A DNA stretch of 64,000 nucleotides from positions 153,871 through 217,870 of the forward strand of contig CAUYUJ010017809.1 in assembly GCA_963575745.1 (NCBI GenBank), given 5' to 3'. The translations under genes were made by a program, and so were the position numbers. Positions 11,206 to 23,689 of this stretch are shown piece after piece (the first letter of the stretch is position 1; each line of letters starts with the position of its first letter). This stretch comes from Prorocentrum cordatum. Taxonomy: Eukaryota > Sar > Dinophyceae > Prorocentrales > Prorocentraceae. Under the pieces are notes generated by a model, which saw only the letters and a list, made by a program, of their open reading frames with translations, did no database searches and was not told where the DNA came from.

Positions 11206-12066
11206 TCAGCTGATGGGCGTGAACCCATCAGCAACGTGGCTAAGAAAATCCATCCACCTGTAAGGGAGCCCCATCCTGGCGCGCATGTCGGCGACACATA
11301 TGATAAGTTGAAGAGGGGGTCTGGCAGTTTCAGCAACCGAGCCCCTAGGGAGCCCAGAAGCCGGGACATGGGCTGCAGGATACAAATTGTACCCGTAGGC
11401 ACGCTCGCCGAAGGAGCGGAGGCGTTTGAAAGGTGCATGCTGGGGTCGGCGGACGTGGAGTTGGACCTGTGGAGAACCGCCCTCCAGAGCTGGGCCTGGC
11501 GAAGCCCGAGGTGGGGAAAAACCACCGCGTATGGCCAGGACCAGGCGCTGGCGAGAGAGCTCCTTGATAGGAATGTGCGCGACGTGTCCGAAGGAGCTGG
11601 CCTGAGGGCCTGGGGGGGAAGGGGGGGGCGGCCGCGGAGGCAGCTGCGTCAGCTTCGGAAGCGCTGGCCTCGGACGCATGGGGATTTTGGCGGGCAGGGG
11701 ATCGGGACCAAGGGCGATCTCGTGGAGGCTCGGCGGGGCCGCCGCTGGGCGACAGGGGGTCTGGGTCTCTGGTGGCCCTTGACCTGGAGCGCTGCGGACC
11801 CCGACGGCTGGAGCCAGCACCTGTGCGAGGGCTGAAGGACGGGGAGGGGGAGGGCAAGTTGCCCCCAAGCGCGAGGAAACGCTCAGTGAAAGAGACAAAC
11901 ATCCATGCGGGCGCAAGAGGGGCACTGGCGGCCGTGGGAAGAGGGTCGTGTGAGGGGCGAACCCGTGGAGGTCGCGCATGAGGAGACGCCACATGAGAAG
12001 GTATGCCTTTGGAGTACCGCTGGAATGCCGACCCGACGGGCTGCGAGCCCTGACCATGGCGTGCAC
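11206..12066 (-). CDS. Possible coding region of unknown function
   Basis: The minus strand is open for 286 codons and ends at 11206. The first two thirds are Pro/Ser-rich and could be non-coding. The last 90 or so residues look more protein-like, with GHVAHIPIKEL, ERAYGYNLYPAAHVPASG, LQLIICVADMRARMG and RWMDFLSHVADG. No domain is recognised. It lies downstream of, and in the same direction as, the frames at 13.3-12.1 kb, so the two could be parts of one interrupted gene or of a retroelement. A neighbouring minus-strand frame (12,253-11,345) is also long and open, which lowers confidence. Confidence 0.25.
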   Translation of the reverse strand: MHAMVRARSPSGRHSSGTPKAYLLMWRLLMRDLHGFAPHTTLFPRPPVPLLRPHGCLSLSLSVSSRLGATCPPPPRPSALAQVLAPAVGVRSAPGQGPPETQTPCRPAAAPPSLHEIALGPDPLPAKIPMRPRPALPKLTQLPPRPPPPSPPGPQASSFGHVAHIPIKELSRQRLVLAIRGGFSPPRASPGPALEGGSPQVQLHVRRPQHAPFKRLRSFGERAYGYNLYPAAHVPASGLPRGSVAETARPPLQLIICVADMRARMGLPYRWMDFLSHVADGFTPIS

Positions 12067-12126
12067 CTGCTTGCGAGGGGGGCGTCTTCGGACATGGCGC
12101 GGGGCGCAGGTGGAGACGGCGAGGGA

Positions 12127-13334
12127 TCATGGGGAGGCAACTGGGAGGAGCCCCGGGCAGAGCATGGGGTTCACGCACCCAGGATGCGGGAAGGTGCTGG
12201 TCGTTGAGCGAGGGGCATCCCGGGTCGATCCGGGCCTCAACGAAGAAGTGCAAGAGAACATGTTCAAAGCAGCGTCGCTTGGAAGGGGCCCAAGGTCAGG
12301 GCAGGCGGCAACGGCGCCCGGAAGCGTGGCGAGGAGCGCGTCCGCGTCGAGCGCGGGGAGGCCACCTTTGAGGTCGAGGAGCGCACGGATGCGAGACTCG
12401 CGCGGGCGCCACTGGGCAGAGGGAGGTGCGGCAGGAAGGGAGCCAGGAGCCCCAAGGTCAGCGGTGACCGAGGCGCGAGAGAGGCAGGGGGCGCCAGAGC
12501 CTGTGCCAGCACTGGCAGCTTCATCGACGGGGCCATGCCCGCCCTGGGGCGAGGATGCCGCGGCGGGATGTCCGTAGTCACGGTCCCTGGACCTGGAGCC
12601 CATGCTTCTGGCAGGGGAGGCGGGGCACGCCGCCTCGCTTGCGAGGCAAAGGAACATGGAAGACGAGGCGTCGCGGCCGCGCCTGGCTAGGGGAGACGAG
12701 GACGAGGACGAGAAAGAGAAGTCGGGAGCAGCACGGGGACGAGGGGCGGGGCCAGGAAGGGGGTCCGACCGGAGGCGAGGGTCAGTGGGCATGGTGGCGA
12801 CGACGCCGACGTCCTCGAGGGCAAGACAGACCTGACAGATGCCAGGATCGCCGAGAGGAGCGTTAGGCAGCAAGGGGGTAAGGTGGCGGCGGAAGACGCG
12901 CAGGACCCTCTCGTCGGAGTCGGGCGCGTCGCAGGCCTCGAGGATCGGGGCCCCTCGACTTGTGGGGTCGTCGAGGGAGCACTCGCCGGGGAAGTACATG
13001 ACGAAGCGGACAATGGCATTCAGGCAGCCCTCCCGGTCCGAAGGTCGGCCAGCTCCTGAATGGAGACTGTGGTGAAGGCGAGCGCAGCGTCGCGGTAGGG
13101 TCTTCCCTGCGCATAGCAAGGTGCCGCGAGGCCGAGGAGCGCCTCAGTGTAGTCGCCCGCGTTGCTGAAATGCCTCACTGGGAGCGCGAAGTCGCCAGGT
13201 TCCCGCACCGCGGCCATAGCCAGGAGGTACCGCGCGTGCCCGGCAACAGGGTTGGGCGGGGGGGCACCGCGGTGATGCCCGGTGGGGAGGGAGGGGAACA
13301 GGGAGACCAGCGGCGAGATCGGCGGGGGGGTCAC
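12127..13334 (-). CDS. Possible coding region of unknown function with a frame break near 13,036
   Basis: Two overlapping minus-strand frames read as one protein if joined with a shift. The first (13,334-13,020) contains RYLLAMAAVREPGDFALPV and ALLGLAAPCYAQGRPYRDAA. It ends just as the second (to 12,127) picks up with GCLNAIVRFVMYFPGECSLD, RVLRVFRRHLTPLLPNAPL and GICQVCLALEDVGVVATMP, followed by a Ser/Pro/Ala-rich region. I recognise no family. The break could be a frameshift in a pseudogene, an assembly indel or a small intron. Absence of repeats in the first part and hydrophobic periodicity argue for real coding history; lack of homology evidence keeps confidence low. Confidence 0.35.
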
Positions 13335-13477
13335 TGCTGTGAAGGGGGAAAGGACATGAGGCAGTAGCGAGGAATAGGGGGATATGACGCTCTGCAGACA
13401 AAGGGGCCTTCCTGGTGAGCTGGTCCTTCCGACTCAAGCGGGTAAGAAGGGTAGGACGGCTGACGACCTCGCCGGAG

Positions 13478-13550
13478 AAGCACACGCAAACACGCACACG
13501 CGCACGCACGCACATACGCACGCACAAGCGTACACACGCGCACGACGTGC
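13478..13550. repeat. ACGC/CACA microsatellite
   Basis: Imperfect CGCACGCACGCACATACG-type tetranucleotide repeat, about 70 bp. Confidence 0.75.
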
Positions 13551-14362
13551 ACATGTTACTCCTCCGGCGATGTGAAGCACGATCGCACCGAATCTGGCGG
13601 AAAAGGATACAGTGATTGAATCCGCACAGATGGTGAATGCGCTCGGGCCCAGCTGTGCGGTCCCTGGCGAAGAGCTAGCTGAGCGAGCGGCAGGAGGCAG
13701 AGACGCAGCAAGACATGCAGAGCGGACGGTGTGCCTAGACACGTGGGCGCGGCACCAGAGGGTGACGTTGCACCAGGTGTGCGGCCAAGGAAAGCAGGGA
13801 AGGCGGGCGACGATCGCATTCCACCCTTTCGCGTTGTGGGGGGGGGAGAGAAAAAGCAGGAGCGGGAGCAGAAACAGCTGCAGCAAGAGGACTGACGGGG
13901 AAGGAGAGGGACGGAGACGTGAGAAGCTGAGAGCAGGAGAAGCAGGAGCTGAAGGAGGAGGAGGGCGGAGGACAGAAGGACCGGGGAGGGATGGCGAGGG
14001 GAAGAGAGAGGAGGAAGAGAGTCAATTTCGGCGGAGGAGGGAGAGGAAGAGGGCCAGCACTGTGGGAATCAGGCGAGCCCCGGCTGCGAGGAGCAGCAGC
14101 AGCAGCAGCAGGTGGAGGACAGAGGATGACGACGAAGGGGAACAAGACATGGATAGAGGATGCAGCACGGACGAGGGCGCAATTTGCTCCTCCCCGATCT
14201 TCCATCCAGCTCCTGCACCCGCCAAGCTCCATCCTCCTTCCTCCACCTTTCATCCTCCTCCGTTCTCCACGGACCACGCTCCGTCCTCCATCCTCCAGCT
14301 TCCATCCTCCCTCAATCCATCCTGCATCCTCCGCCCCCCTCCATCTCGCTCCCTCATCCCCC

Positions 14363-14447
14363 ATCCCTCCTCCTCCTCCTCCTCCTCCTCCTCCTCCTCC
14401 TCCTCCTCCTCCTCCTCCTCCTCCTCCTCCTCCTCCTCCTCCTCCTC

Positions 14448-14478
<31 letters not shown>

Positions 14479-14735
14479 GACGACGGCGACCACCACGACC
14501 ACGACGCCGACGACGACGCCGACGACGACGACAACGACAACGACGACGACGACGACGACAACGACCAGGACAACGACGATGACGACGACGACCACGACGA
14601 CGAGGACAACGACGGGGACAGCGGCGGGGACGATGACGACGACGACGACGACGACGACGACGCGGACGAGAAGGAGGAGGAGGAGGAGGAGGAGGAGGAG
14701 GAGGACGGCGACAACGACGACGAGGACGACGAGGA
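14363..14735. repeat. (TCC)n tract passing directly into a (GAC)n tract
   Basis: About 107 bp of pure CTC repeats, then CCCCCCC, then about 260 bp of (GAC)n with ACC, AAC and GGAG variants, ending in (GAG)n. Open frames of up to 444 codons cross it and are artefacts. Confidence 0.95.
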
Positions 14736-16600
14736 GGAGCCAAGCAGACAGGCCTTCTGCAGGGGCTTCCTCGCGGCGGCATACCAATACTCCGGGTCGC
14801 TGGGGTCGGTCAACAGGTTTGGGTTGTGGCGCGGGTCGACGCCTCGGCGGCGCACGTCCAATGCTCCTCCTCCTCCGAGGAGGAGGAGGAGGGGGAGACT
14901 CGCCCGAAGAGGAGGTGGCAGAGGCGGGCCAGCAAGCAGAAGCTAGGGGCGAAATCGACGTCCCTTCGATCATCAGGTCATCACACAAATACACATCAGC
15001 AGTTCAGCAGGCACCGCAAACGAAGGCATGCTGCTACACAGCGGCGTGCACCGAGTCCGTGACAAGGCATGCTCCTACACAATGCTATACGCAGATTAAA
15101 GAGGAGAAGGAGAAGGAGGAGGAGAAGAAGCAGGAGGAGGAGGAGGAGGAGGAGAAGTATCTGTGAGCTATTGGCTCGATCCCAGCGTCTACAACAGCTA
15201 GCGGTTACGCCGCACCAGCGCGAACGAAGACATGCATACAACATGAGTCGGCAAGCAGCTAAGTCTACGGCGACCAGGGGATGTGCTGGGTAGATGTATC
15301 AACACACGTGAAGAGTTGGACCTGGATGGAGGACTACAGGACATTCCCAGACGATGCCAACTGCTGGCATCCAGCTACAAGTACCGAGGGGTAGAGACTA
15401 TGAAGACAATACCACCGTCCGGATCAGAGACTTGAAGCACGCCCTCCACCACCACCAGAAGTTCACCCAGAACAGGAGCATTCTAAACTTCAAGGATTCG
15501 AACGATAGAGGCATCGCTACCATCGATAATCGCTCGGGCGCCGAACATGAGAAATCGAATCCAGAACCTCTCCGTGGTGCGTATTGGATTACTGTGACGG
15601 GCGAGGTGATGTGTGGACGACGTGATGTACAAGTCGCGGCAATTGCAAGAGTCTGTACAAGAGCAAGTACCTCTGACCTGAACTCCGAATAAGGACGACT
15701 ACTGGATTGAGCCACCTATCTGCGAGCGAACGACCATCGGCGCGCTCAAACAGGGCATCTTCAAGAAGATATAAGCCCTCTCGCCACACTATATGGCCAT
15801 GACCCTGGAGGAGCTTGATAGGATCAGCGTGAGATACTTCGAGCAAGACCCATGCGGCGACCAGCTCCGGAACGATACGAAACTGAGATACCTCACCTTT
15901 CATTATCGTAGCAGGCAGAGAGGTGGCACGAGATACCTGACCACGCTACTCAAACCAGCCATTACGATCTTCACTGGACAGGACTACCACGAGAGAGACA
16001 CTTTACCTTGCCCTTGCTCGGGCAGCGTGCAATGCTACGCGGTGATGACGTGTCCCATGGCGAGGTGCCTAGCCAGAAGCACATGCAGGGATACAATACT
16101 AACCAAATCGGTATTAGAAGAGAGACCTACGCAAGCAATAGTTTGCCACCTATGTCGTTGACAGCATTCGCAGCAAGCTACGACGAGAACATCGCTACGA
16201 ACCCGGGAGTGCACCTTTGAGTCTGCGAGCATGCAGTAGAACTGCCCCGACCGTTTCCCACAACATCTGGCGGCAGCTGCAGCAGTGACACCCCAGCCCC
16301 GCCCTCCCCAGTCCCTCCACCTCCACTTCCGACGTCGGTGGAACTACCCTGCACGGCGCGTATGTGGTGCGGGCTTTTGTAGTGGAGGATCGTGGCGCGC
16401 ACCAGCGGCTCCGAGATGGAGGAGAGGCGATAGGAAGCGACGAGGACGAGGAGGAAAGGAGGAGGAGGAGGAGGAGGAGGAGCGTGAAGAGCAGGAAAGG
16501 AGCAGCAGCAAGCTGATCATTCCACGTCTTCCTGCCTCTTCCTTCCCTCATCATCCTCCTCCATCCTCCTTCTCCACGTCTTCCTCCACTTTCTCCTAGT
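14736..16600. other. Stretch with GAG tracts and unassigned protein-like plus-strand frames
   Basis: (GAG)n lies at 15,101-15,154 and 16,440-16,490. On the plus strand 15,354-15,692 reads DNTTVRIRDLKHALHHHQKF and NRGIATIDNRSG-like protein; 15,793-16,161 reads MAMTLEELDRISVRYFEQ; 16,008-16,220 in another frame ends ASYDENIATNPGVHL. These look like pieces of one broken coding sequence, GC-poorer than its surroundings, but I cannot name it. Confidence 0.3.
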
Positions 16601-19600
16601 CCTCCCGGGCTCAGCAGGTTGGCGGACTCCGTTGGATATTATCTCTGCCCCCATCGCCTTGTTCATACCACCATGGTCACGCCATCATTGTCGCTTTGCC
16701 CATCTGCATCATTGTCACCAATACCATAATATGCGATGTGATTGAGACTGTCTGAAGGCTCTGGCTCTTCTGCCTGCCCTTGCGAACCTTATATGAAACG
16801 CTCAGCCTCCACGTGCAGGATGCCTGCACACGGGCAGTTCTCGCCACCGCAGCCTGAGCATGAAGGCACCACGCAGACACGGCGGGTCGTCGTTGAGGCG
16901 CCACATCTTGTGCGCACGGCCTTCGCAGAGCTGCAGGTCGTGCCAGGGCGCGCATTGCATCCCCAAGCCAGCGCAGCCCACCTCATCACTTAGGGAGGGT
17001 CCGCGCGAGGTCAATGGGCTCCCTTGGTGATCCCAGGAAAAAGGACTAGAAGCTAGTGCAGCAGACGCATCAAATTCGCTGATCGTGCCGGCTTGTGTGT
17101 GAAACGTTTTTTCCCGTTTGAGACTTCCCCATCGCCGCCGCCGCTCCCCCCCGAGCGATCCAGACAGATGAAAATCAAACAACGTCGTAATTGACTCGAG
17201 AGGACGCCGCTCCCCTTTGATCCCTTCCCTTCCTGCGGAGGGGGGGTCGCCAGGAGGGTCCCTGGGGGGGTCCCGGGGGGAGCCCTGGGCGGGGGGTCCC
17301 CAAAGCGGGGTGTTCCCCGAGTGGACGGGGAGAACTCAGAACCCCTTCCCCCGCCTCCCCCCTTGGGACAAGCAGCCACCACCACCACCCCCTTCTTCCG
17401 GACCCCCCACCCGAGGCACCCTCCTCTCTCTTATCTTCTGTTGCGGAGTGCTGCGTGTTTTCCCGCGTGCCTCCAGGAGGCCTCAGATCCGCTCCGAGGC
17501 GGCTCCAAATGGCCACGGAGCTTCCCAAAGAAGTCTCCCAAGAGGCCCCCGACAGAGTCCAAGAGGCTCCCAAGAGAGCCCCAAGAAGGGCTCCAGAGCG
17601 TCAACGTCGTCGTCGTCGCCGCCGCCGCCATCGTCGTCGTCCCCCCTCAGGGTTGGCGGCACCGGCCGTAAGGCCGTCCCAATGATAAATCGGCCTACTG
17701 ACAGGTTCCCCACGGAAATTCCTTATCACCCAATGGCCCCACGAATCCACAGCAGCTCCGGGGCGACTTGGGACCCTCCAAGATCGACGAAGAGTGTAAA
17801 CTAAGATTTCTTATCGCAAGCTTTCTTACTGTATGTGCTACTGTAGCGGTCGTAAAGACGTGGGTGTCGCGAGACACGCGAGGGCACATTGGAGCCCCAA
17901 CACCTTGGGAGGGACATCCCATCCAACCCGCACCTCTTGCACCGAGCACCTCATTCATCATCAAGACAGCTACCAAATGGATGAACACGCCCAACATGGT
18001 GAGTACCTGGCGCAACTCGTCACATTAGCTTCAGCCCTATTACATCCACCCAATATGCTCTGGAAGAGCGCCCACATCAATCTAAGGAGAGAACCCAAGT
18101 TGGCATCGAGCTACGTGAGACGCGCACGCTTGGCAACGCAGTCGTGCACGGCGGCGCATGTACTCTCCGATGACAATTAAAGAAAGCCACGTGAGTCCGC
18201 TATCATACGCTTCGACTGGGGCAGATGCTCGGCGCACATGCGTCCGCAACCAAAGACCCAAGCCCAGAGGAGCCCGTAGTCAGTGAAGGCTCACAAACGC
18301 TTCGAGGACCTTGTATAATCGTGGGGCTTGCGTGCTCATGAGCAAGCGCAGTGTAGTGACAATGGTGACGAGCTCATGGTCCGCGCTGGACGTCATGTGC
18401 AGCGACATCGAGGCCGCTGCGGCACAGTGGGGGGCCGTGGGGAAGGATCTCCGTCATCGTCGTTCCACTCACAGTCGTCACGCCGCTTGCGTCCGTGTCT
18501 GCGGCAACAACAGGTGTCGGCCGCCCCTCTCCCCAGCAGGACTCTGGCGCGGAGCCAGCCATTGCGGCCAAGAAACCACGGCGGTCCCACACCCCAGCCT
18601 CGGTTCTCTGCACGCGCTGGTGGAAACGCCTACCAGCACCCGCTGGCCCCGAGTGCCCCACGGACCGCGACCAGTGCAGCGCATACTCCAGCAGGTGGGA
18701 GGCCCAGGGGCCATGGGCGGAAGAGCAGGTCCGCCGCCTCGAACGGCTGCACCTGCGCAGGCGCCACGGTCATGGCTGCCCGTCGTCGACAAGCAGACAA
18801 AAAACGGCCCCTCCGTGTAATTGCCATCGGCCCCCCAGGAGGCCGAAAACGGCCCGGGACCCTCCGTCGCGACTCTGTCCACGACGCGAGCATGCCAGGG
18901 GCTGCCAGGTCCGAGGCTCGACTCGGGCGACGCCCGCACAGGCGAAGCGGCGCCCGCGCCAGCCGGTGTCGGGACGGCCGCGCCGCGCCCGGCGCCTCCA
19001 CCGCCCAGGCTGCGAGCTGCTCGCCCGGCCCCGCGGGCGGCACGCGGGCAGCCCGGCACACCTGCGTGGGTCGTGCCGGCCCCGGGAAGCGTTCGCAAGC
19101 CCTGAGATCGGGGCGTCGCAGTTTCTCCACTGGGCAAGAACTAGAGAAGGTGAACAAAAGCGTGTTTTGGGTTTTTTTAAATAGGATTAACATAAACGAA
19201 AACGAGAATAATTCGCGAAATTATCCAGAAATGCACATATCTTTTTTATTTTTGTTGTATTTTATGTTTTATTGTATTTTTTAGCCCCGGGGCCAGCACA
19301 CATCGGTCAGGCTCGGAGCATGCAGCGGGGCGGTGGGGTCCAGGGCTCCGGTCGTGAATTCTCGCGATGGCGCATCTCGTTCCGCGACATCGGATCTCAG
19401 GGGAGGCTGCGGGCATGGAAGGGGAGAGAACGGGGGCCGTGACCAAGCCTGAATGCGTAAACGCCGTGCCGAGCTTGGTCAGCGTCCATCTTGGCCAGCG
19501 TGAATTAGTGGATCCTCCTCGCGAATCGAAGGCGGCCGACATGGACCATCACCATGATCGGCATCTTCGAGCTCCTGCGGCACCTTGGCCATGGCCCCCG

Positions 19601-21140
19601 TGTTTCTGGCCTCGAGGCCAAGGCCGAGCGCCTGCGCGCCGCAGAGGCCGCCACGAGCAGCCCGCAGCTGCAACCCCCGCCTCGAGCCTTTATCAAGCGC
19701 AACAGTCATGCGCCGCCTCGCCCTGACGTTCGATTGGCCTGGCGGCGACGCTGACGCGCGGTTTCGCCGTGTGCTCCGCAGGAGCAGCTGCGGGCGCTCG
19801 CGGCGGTCCGCAACACGCAGCCGCTAAAAGTTTAGAAGTGGTCCTCTTCTGCAGCTCCGCGGGGCACTGCGCGGTCGGGAGCCCTGGGCTGGCCTGGTGC
19901 AGACCAAGCCCCTGCTGAAGGTCGACAAGCCAAAGGCGATGGCAATCTCAGGGATGTGCTCTAGAAGACTGAAGGGAATACTTACGATCGGCACCGAGAT
20001 GAGGAGATGCCCATCATGGGGATAGGGACCTGCAGGAATGCTTGTGAGGGGTGGGCCTTCTCACAAGGGCCCCGAGGCTCCTGAGAAGCCTCTCTGGAAG
20101 CTGGGAGGGTTGCTCAGAAGACCTCTCTGCCTTCTACGAAGCCCCCCCTGCTTCTCGCAGAGGGCCGCGCCCTCGCGCCGCCCCCACGCGCGGCGCCACT
20201 CCACGCCCTGGCGCGGGCGCAGGCTCGAGGCCAGACCGGACCGTGCAGCAGGCCCGGGAGCGGCCTCCGGGGCCTGCAACGCCCCAGCAGGAAGGGCTCG
20301 GGGCAGAGAGGGGCGACGTCACGAAAGCCGACGGCGCGGTCCACGCCCAGCGCGAGGAGGCCATCCGCGGCTGGTTGCGCTGCGTGGCAGAGGCCGATTC
20401 CCACGCGGAGGCAGCGCGCCAGGCGGCGGACGAGCCAGGTGCGGAAGCCGAATGCGCGGCCCAGGGCAGGGCTCCAGGCCGAATACGGAACTCGCCAGGC
20501 CGCCGGGCCCAAAGCAGCCGTGCGCGCGGAAGTCTTGAGGTCGAAGGTGCCGACCCTTCCCCAGCAGGGAGAGGTCATCACCTCATTACGTTCACCGTGA
20601 TTCCTATCATCCTATTCTCTGTCATCCTCAACGTTTCCGGCCGCTCTCGATCGCCCATTCCTTTTGCCCCCTTTGGTGAGTATATGCTCGTCCTGCCCAT
20701 CTTCTACAGTATTGCTACGGTGATTGCCCCAACGCGGATATGAGCGAAGCCAAGTTGACAAGCAAAAAGGAAGTAATGTCGTTCATGGCAGATGCGGAAC
20801 AACATGAAACACCAATACGCACGTTCGGCTGCAGCGGAACGCTCGGCACGTTTGAAAACTGCAAGACCTTGACCTTTCCTTTTTAGTCCCTTCTGTAACG
20901 AAACGTCTGCTTCTCCTCATCATCCTCATCCTCATCCGCCTGCTCGTCACCACTATCCCACCTTACATCTTTTCTTCTCACAGCGTGGTGTCCTAAGTGT
21001 TCCTGTGCCAGTGGTGACTGCCTCAAATGTTTCACCGGCCAACCCTCTGGCGCGTTCTCCCCAGCGGGCGTGAATGACTCTATGTTGTGGTGCTACCAGT
21101 GTTTGCTTCGCAATGTTTCGTACTGACCATGGCTGCCGGC
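16601..21140. other. Mostly GC-rich stretch without a recognised gene
   Basis: It holds G-rich runs at 17,225-17,300 (several GGGGGGG blocks), a CGTCGTCGT tract at 17,600-17,645, and an AT-rich island at 19,150-19,283 that ends TTTTTTAG. Long overlapping frames at 18.3-19.3 kb and 20.05-20.74 kb are Arg/Ala/Pro-rich on both strands. No domain is recognised. Confidence 0.45.
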
Positions 21141-21154
21141 GAAACTCACTTGTG

Positions 21155-21950
21155 TCTGCTACATACATATATATATATATATATGCATAAAAGTGTGTTG
21201 ATTCTGTGGAATTGTATAATCATTGTCACACTACACATACATATACATATGCATGTGCATATACAGCTACGAATACGTATGCATCTACATGTACTCGTGT
21301 ATACATGCTTGAATACATATATGTATGCATATACATACACAAATACTTCACACCTAAATAAACATAGGCATATACATGTAGATACATACACATGTACATA
21401 AACATATTCACATAGTACTGTACATGTACATTATACGTGCCTGTGTATACGCGTGTGCATATAAATCTACAAATAGATAAGCCTATATGCAAAAATATAC
21501 ATATACTTCTACGTACACATAATTGTACATAATAGCATCATGCACGTACAAATTCACATGGAAATAACGATACCTACTCATGCATGTGTACATGCACAAA
21601 TACACATACAAGTCAACTTACTCAAATATATACATACCTATATAAGATATATATAATATATAAGCTATATATATGTATGTATGTATATGTATACATCTAC
21701 AACTGTCGACACGAACCTATTATTATACCAATGCATGCATTTGAACAAATGCACATACATGTACATATGAATATACACATGCCTAAACACATTTAATACA
21801 TACACCTATACATATACATAAACACACGTTCACTGACCTAAGCATCTACAACTATAGTCGTTGCTAAATGTTGGATCGATGCCTCTGCTTGTATACGTAT
21901 AATATACATATACATATACACATATATATATGTGTGCATACGTTGACCAG
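21155..21950. repeat. AT-rich degenerate TACA/CATA microsatellite
   Basis: About 800 bp of degenerate ATACATATACAT-type repeat with (AT)n cores at 21,167-21,185 and 21,640-21,690. It is much more diverged than the 7.6-8.5 kb array and markedly AT-rich against GC-rich flanks. Confidence 0.85.
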
Positions 21951-22024
21951 GGTTGTGGACCCCCGAAAGTTCTTGTTGGCATACTATGCTGCAATGCACG
22001 TTGCGAATGTGATGCAGCCAACGT

Positions 22025-22180
22025 GTCGCAACCTATGTTGTGCAATATATGTTGTTTGATGCACTGGTGCACGTCTACGTGGTGCAACCACTGAGGTACA
22101 ATCTATGTGGTGCAGTCTATGTGGTGCGATCTATGTGGTGCCATCTTCGTGGTGCAATTTATGTGGTGCGGCTCACCCTG
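22025..22180. repeat. Minisatellite, unit near TGCAATCTATGTGG
   Basis: Six to eight units of about 15-18 bp such as TGCAATCTATGTGG and GTGCGATCTATGTGG. The reverse complement matches the units at 23,250-23,430, so this copy is in opposite orientation. Confidence 0.7.
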
Positions 22181-22483
22181 ACGAAATTGAAGTTGTCAAC
22201 TCCACTGCTCGCGCAATCATCCCACCCACCCACCCGCAACTCGATTGCAAAACACATGCGGCGGCGATTGGCATGACTGCCAGGCGATGGTTGGCGCATC
22301 GCTGCGGCCGCGCTAGCGCGCGCAGGCTCGAGCGCAGAGCGGCCAGCTAGTCTGGCGCGATCAGCGCGGCCGCAGTGGCGCTGACCGCTGGGCACTTCCA
22401 AGCGCGTCTCGCAGGCCGCGCTGACTCGCGGGTGCGATATTTCTGGCGCGTTGTGCAATCTATGTGGCGACGGGCGGTAAAGC

Positions 22484-22812
22484 AATGCTACGCAACGCAA
22501 CGCAATGCAAAGCATCGCAAAACAATACAAAACAACGCAGAGCAATGCAAAGCAATGCCAAGCAGTGCCAAGCAATACAGAGCAATGCGAACCCACGCAA
22601 AGCAATGCAACGCAATGAAAAGCAGGGCAAACGAACGCAAAATGGGGCAAATCAGTGCAAACCAATGCAACGCAATGCAATGCAATGCAACAAACGGCAC
22701 AGCAATTCAAAGCAGTGCACATCAGTGTAAAGAAGTACGCAACGCTAAGAAATGAATGCTAATCGATGGGCAGCAATGCAAAGTAACGCAAGGTAATGCA
22801 AAGTAACAAAGA
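22484..22812. repeat. Degenerate pentanucleotide array, GCAAN
   Basis: About 330 bp of GCAAN units (GCAACGCAATGCAAAGC and so on). Because a 5-mer cycles through all three frames, long open frames on both strands are expected and meaningless. Confidence 0.85.
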
Positions 22813-23229
22813 CCCAGACGGCGAGGGGGCGGCGACGGCGACCACATAGCCGCCAAGCTGACGCACAGGCCAAGTTCCTGAGAACACAAGTAAGAACCCC
22901 GTAAGTACAGGCTCTCGTTGGGGAATCTGGACACACACGTATGTATTCACATAAATAAAGATTGGTAGACACGCGCATGCATGAACGTACGTGTATGCAG
23001 GTGCATACGCATATTTCCAAAGCAATGCTTGCACTTAAGGGTTCTTGATTCTGTTCTAAGGAACTGGGCCGTGTCGTCGGTCCTATGCGGCCGCCGTCGC
23101 ATCGTCGTCGCCCGTCGTCTGGGCCGTGTCTTCGGTCTGACGGCTCTGTGGCCGCCGTCGCCGCCCAGTCGCCGCCTCGTCGCCGCCCGTCGCCGCCGTC
23201 GGATAACCTTGCATAGATTGCACGAAGCA

Positions 23230-23445
23230 AAACCGCGCCTGCGGCGCGCTGTGTGGTCGCTCACAACATAGATTGCACCACAGATACTGCACAACATAGG
23301 TTGCACCACATAGGTTGCACAACGTATGATGCACATCCACATAGATTCCACCAGATCAGTTGCACAGCATTTGTTGCACCATATAGGTTGTAGCACCGTT
23401 ATCGCACAACCACCTAGATTGCACAACATAGATAACCCGACATCG
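23230..23445. repeat. Minisatellite (CATAGATTGCACCA-type) with palindromic head
   Basis: It starts with CGCGCCTGCGGCGCG (6-bp arms around TGC) and about 15 bases later runs CTCACAACATAGATTGCAC, then 10-12 degenerate units of 15-18 bp. The same head and first unit recur at about 25,423-25,465. Confidence 0.75.
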
Positions 23446-23499
23446 ATTGACCCACGTGGCTTGGACCGCACATATTCTCCTTTCTAAAAACAAAATAGG

Positions 23500-23514
23500 A
23501 TCTCCCCCCCCCCC
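23500..23514. repeat. C-rich run
   Basis: TCTCCCCCCCCCCCCGG, a short homopolymer next to the satellite block. Confidence 0.6.
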
Positions 23515-23689
23515 GGCGTTACCGGTCCCCCTTTCGGGTATGTAAATCATATATGATTATGACCACATGTCCATCCTTAATATGAAATCACAATGTCACA
23601 TGTCAACCGGTATCCCCCCCTGAGGGCCCCTTGTAAAAAACACTATGCGGTGACTTTGTTTTGTTCTAACATAACACTTTTTCACGAAA

